From the NCBI GenBank assembly GCA_025677815.1, contig JAIXMP010000024.1, forward strand, positions 558,001 through 622,000: DNA of 64,000 bases. Reading direction: 5' to 3'. This DNA comes from Phascolomyces articulosus. Lineage: Eukaryota; Mucoromycota; Mucoromycetes; Mucorales; Lichtheimiaceae. Made by a program: the position numbers and the translations under genes. Numbering within the stretch: the stretch's first letter is position 1; each line of letters begins with the position of its first letter. Positions 62,184 to 64,000 of the stretch are shown piece by piece. The notes beneath the pieces are model-generated. The model had not been told where the DNA came from. It did not search any database and saw nothing but the letters and a program-made list of their open reading frames with translations.

Positions 62184-64000
62184 ATGAATATGCAAGAAAA
62201 AATAGAAAAAGGTTTTGGCACAATTGGGAGTATTGCTTTACTTGTCCTGTCTATGACTGTAAAATCATTATTTTCAACATTCTTATCCTCGATATCACCC
62301 TATTTTATTATTGATTGATGAAATAATAATGGTCATTAATAACATCAGCAATAATAATAATCAACTAAATAAATTGAATGATTGTTTTATGCTTAGGGTC
62401 CTGGTCTTGCTATGATTCCAACGCTGTATCAACAGGTTTTTTTTTTTTTTTTTTACACAAAAAATTTAATTTGATGGACTAGTATGTTTTTCGGTGCCTT
62501 TTTGTTACACTTTAGTTTTTAACAATATTTGTTTCAGGCAGGATGGATCGTACCTACTTTTGTTCTCTTTATTGTTTCATATCTTTCTGCAATCGCTTCA
62601 TTATTTTTATGTGAAACTCTTTCAAGCATCGAAGGAAATGAGAATTTTCAGGTACATACATAAAAACAGGTAGTACATCAGTAATTATATACACTATTAC
62701 TGGTGTTGCTACTTGATTAGATCAAATCGGAATAAACTACTGTAATAAGAATAATATTCCTAACAATTCAATTTCATATAATAACTTGCATTAACACATA
62801 ATTCCATGAAAAAGGCCAAAATTGAATTAACGACCATGGCTCATATGATTCTAGGGCAAAAGTATCATTATTTCTTTCAAATTGTGTTATATATTTCACT
62901 ACAGGCAATTAATGTAGGATCAATTATTATGTCTGCACAGGTATATATATTATATAACGCAAGAGAGGGATGTAATAAGAATATTTATGTTTGTAAATCA
63001 ACAGAAGAGTTATATATATATATATTGGTTTTTCTACCCCTTCTCTTCCTTATCTATATATTTTTATGACAGAATGTTGATGGTGAAAGTAATGGTTCCC
63101 ATGATGATGCCGCAGTGATCTAAAAAATATATATTATTTCATTAAAAATAGACAATGGATAATTTAATTATTGCGGTGGCAAAGGGTACATGTGGACTTG
63201 CTCTTCCTGGAGGGTGGGTTTGTGTTCACGAAAGCACAGCACTAAACGGATCACCCTTCAATGAGGATGGTTATTATCTATTCACGACCGGATTACTTTT
63301 GACGGTCGCTCTGGTCATGCCACTTGGTTTTTTCGAATTGGTTGATACAGTAGCAGTGCTTATTATATCTTTCTTTGTATTAGTTGCTGTCTCTATTCAG
63401 TGGATAGTTGCGTTTTGTCAAGAAGGTTTGAAGACGGAATTAATTCCTACTGTTGGATCAAGTGCACAACTTGTGTTGGGGATTATCATTTTTAATTTCA
63501 GCTATGTTACTAACGTGTGTTTATTATTGCTTTTTTGTATAATTACCTTGATATGATGAGTGTACTTCATTTTTTAACACGCGTTCGTCTTACTGTTCCT
63601 TTTAATCATTTAGATACCTACGTGGGTGCACAGTTTGAAGCCTGGTGTGTCCATCCATAAATGTTTGGCTTATGCATTATCGATCAATACTGCTATTTAT
63701 CTTGCCCTTGGTAAACTATATTTTATTAATATTATTTCAGAAGTATACCTATGATTATTAGTTAGAACTCTGTATTATTTTACATACGTATCATCAGAAA
63801 TTAATCTTTATTTTGTGGTTGCACAACACGATGATAGGAATTTTGGGCGCATTTGCATTTCCGATGCAGGCGTCTGACAATATTCTTACCATCCTTAGTA
63901 CAAAAAGCACAATTGCATCACAGGTCACTAGTTTTATCTTCCCCGTTTGTGCATTAATAACGTCTATTCCTGTGGTAGTAATTATTGTTCGAAGTAATTT
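62184..64000 (+). CDS. AAAP-family amino-acid transporter, tandem copy 2 (cut by window end)
   Basis: Visible exons: 62184-62258, 62397-62435, 62538-62651, 62815-62940, 63152-63514, 63614-63710 and 63838 to beyond 64000. It follows copy 1 closely (GPGLAMIPTLYQQ for GPGLSTIPPMFQQ, GQKYHYFFQIVLYISLQAINVGSII, and IQWIVAFCQEGLKTE), and exon 6 is 97 nt in both. One difference: the segment that is a single exon in copy 1 (58209-58448) is split here by an intron at 62652-62814, between NENFQ and AKIELTT. The start may also be the second ATG at 62190. The donor after VTN (63515) is GTGTGT, weaker than usual. The C-terminal part, including any long loop, lies outside the window. Confidence 0.85.

Overview
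The window is nuclear DNA of a filamentous fungus, most likely an early-diverging one (Mucoromycota, probably Mucorales). Coding genes are interrupted by short GT-AG introns of about 45-260 nt. The intergenic DNA is very AT-rich and full of poly-A/T tracts and di/trinucleotide microsatellites. The gene set also fits a fungus: RRP6, SF3B6, a BLM/Sgs1-type RecQ helicase, LaeA-like methyltransferases, a KRE9/KNH-like secreted protein and a secreted pepsin-type protease. There are no operons, Shine-Dalgarno sites or bacterial features. I saw no tRNA, rRNA or CRISPR array. The lineage call is an inference from gene style, not a database match.

Layout. 1-3036 is AT-rich and without a recognisable gene. 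3037-9835 holds three tandem, same-strand paralogous SAM-dependent methyltransferases, each with five exons and identical intron positions and phases. A 60-bp block repeated downstream of copies 1 and 3 shows that the duplication unit included flanking DNA. 9836-19953 is a 10-kb gene desert with a 9-bp minisatellite, hairpins and at most decayed coding fragments. 19954-22511 encodes a FAR1-type (WRKY-GCM1 fold) zinc-finger transcription factor with poly-Q/H/T tracts. 23307-23993 encodes a TARG1/OARD1-like macro-domain protein that appears to lack both catalytic residues of the human enzyme. 23994-29399 is gene-poor and contains at least two decayed coding relics and a cluster of inverted repeats.

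29400-43226 is gene-dense. It holds RRP6 (-) divergent from the SF3b subunit SF3B6/p14 (+), a KRE9/KNH-like secreted protein (+), a secreted aspartic protease (+), a probable mitochondrial protein (-) with an apparent homopolymer frameshift, an MCH1/nodulin-like MFS transporter (+), and a second small minus-strand gene with an apparent frameshift. 44838-49021 (-) is an eight-exon RecQ helicase of about 1,099 residues. 50262-51972 (+) is a membrane-anchored M24B Xaa-Pro peptidase with a 23-nt microexon. 53519-55198 (+) is a single-exon, intrinsically disordered protein. 57852-60802 and 62184 to the window end are two tandem AAAP-family amino-acid transporters, the second cut by the window edge and carrying one intron that the first lacks.

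The genes do not form one pathway; this is an ordinary eukaryotic gene neighbourhood. Functional groupings are RNA processing (RRP6, SF3B6), genome stability (RecQ), ADP-ribose biology (macro domain) and secreted or membrane proteolysis and transport (protease, M24B peptidase, MFS and AAAP transporters, which together could serve peptide and amino-acid scavenging). The most distinctive feature is the tandem methyltransferase family. All exon boundaries come from splice consensus, reading-frame continuity and family similarity read by eye; no alignment or RNA evidence was available.
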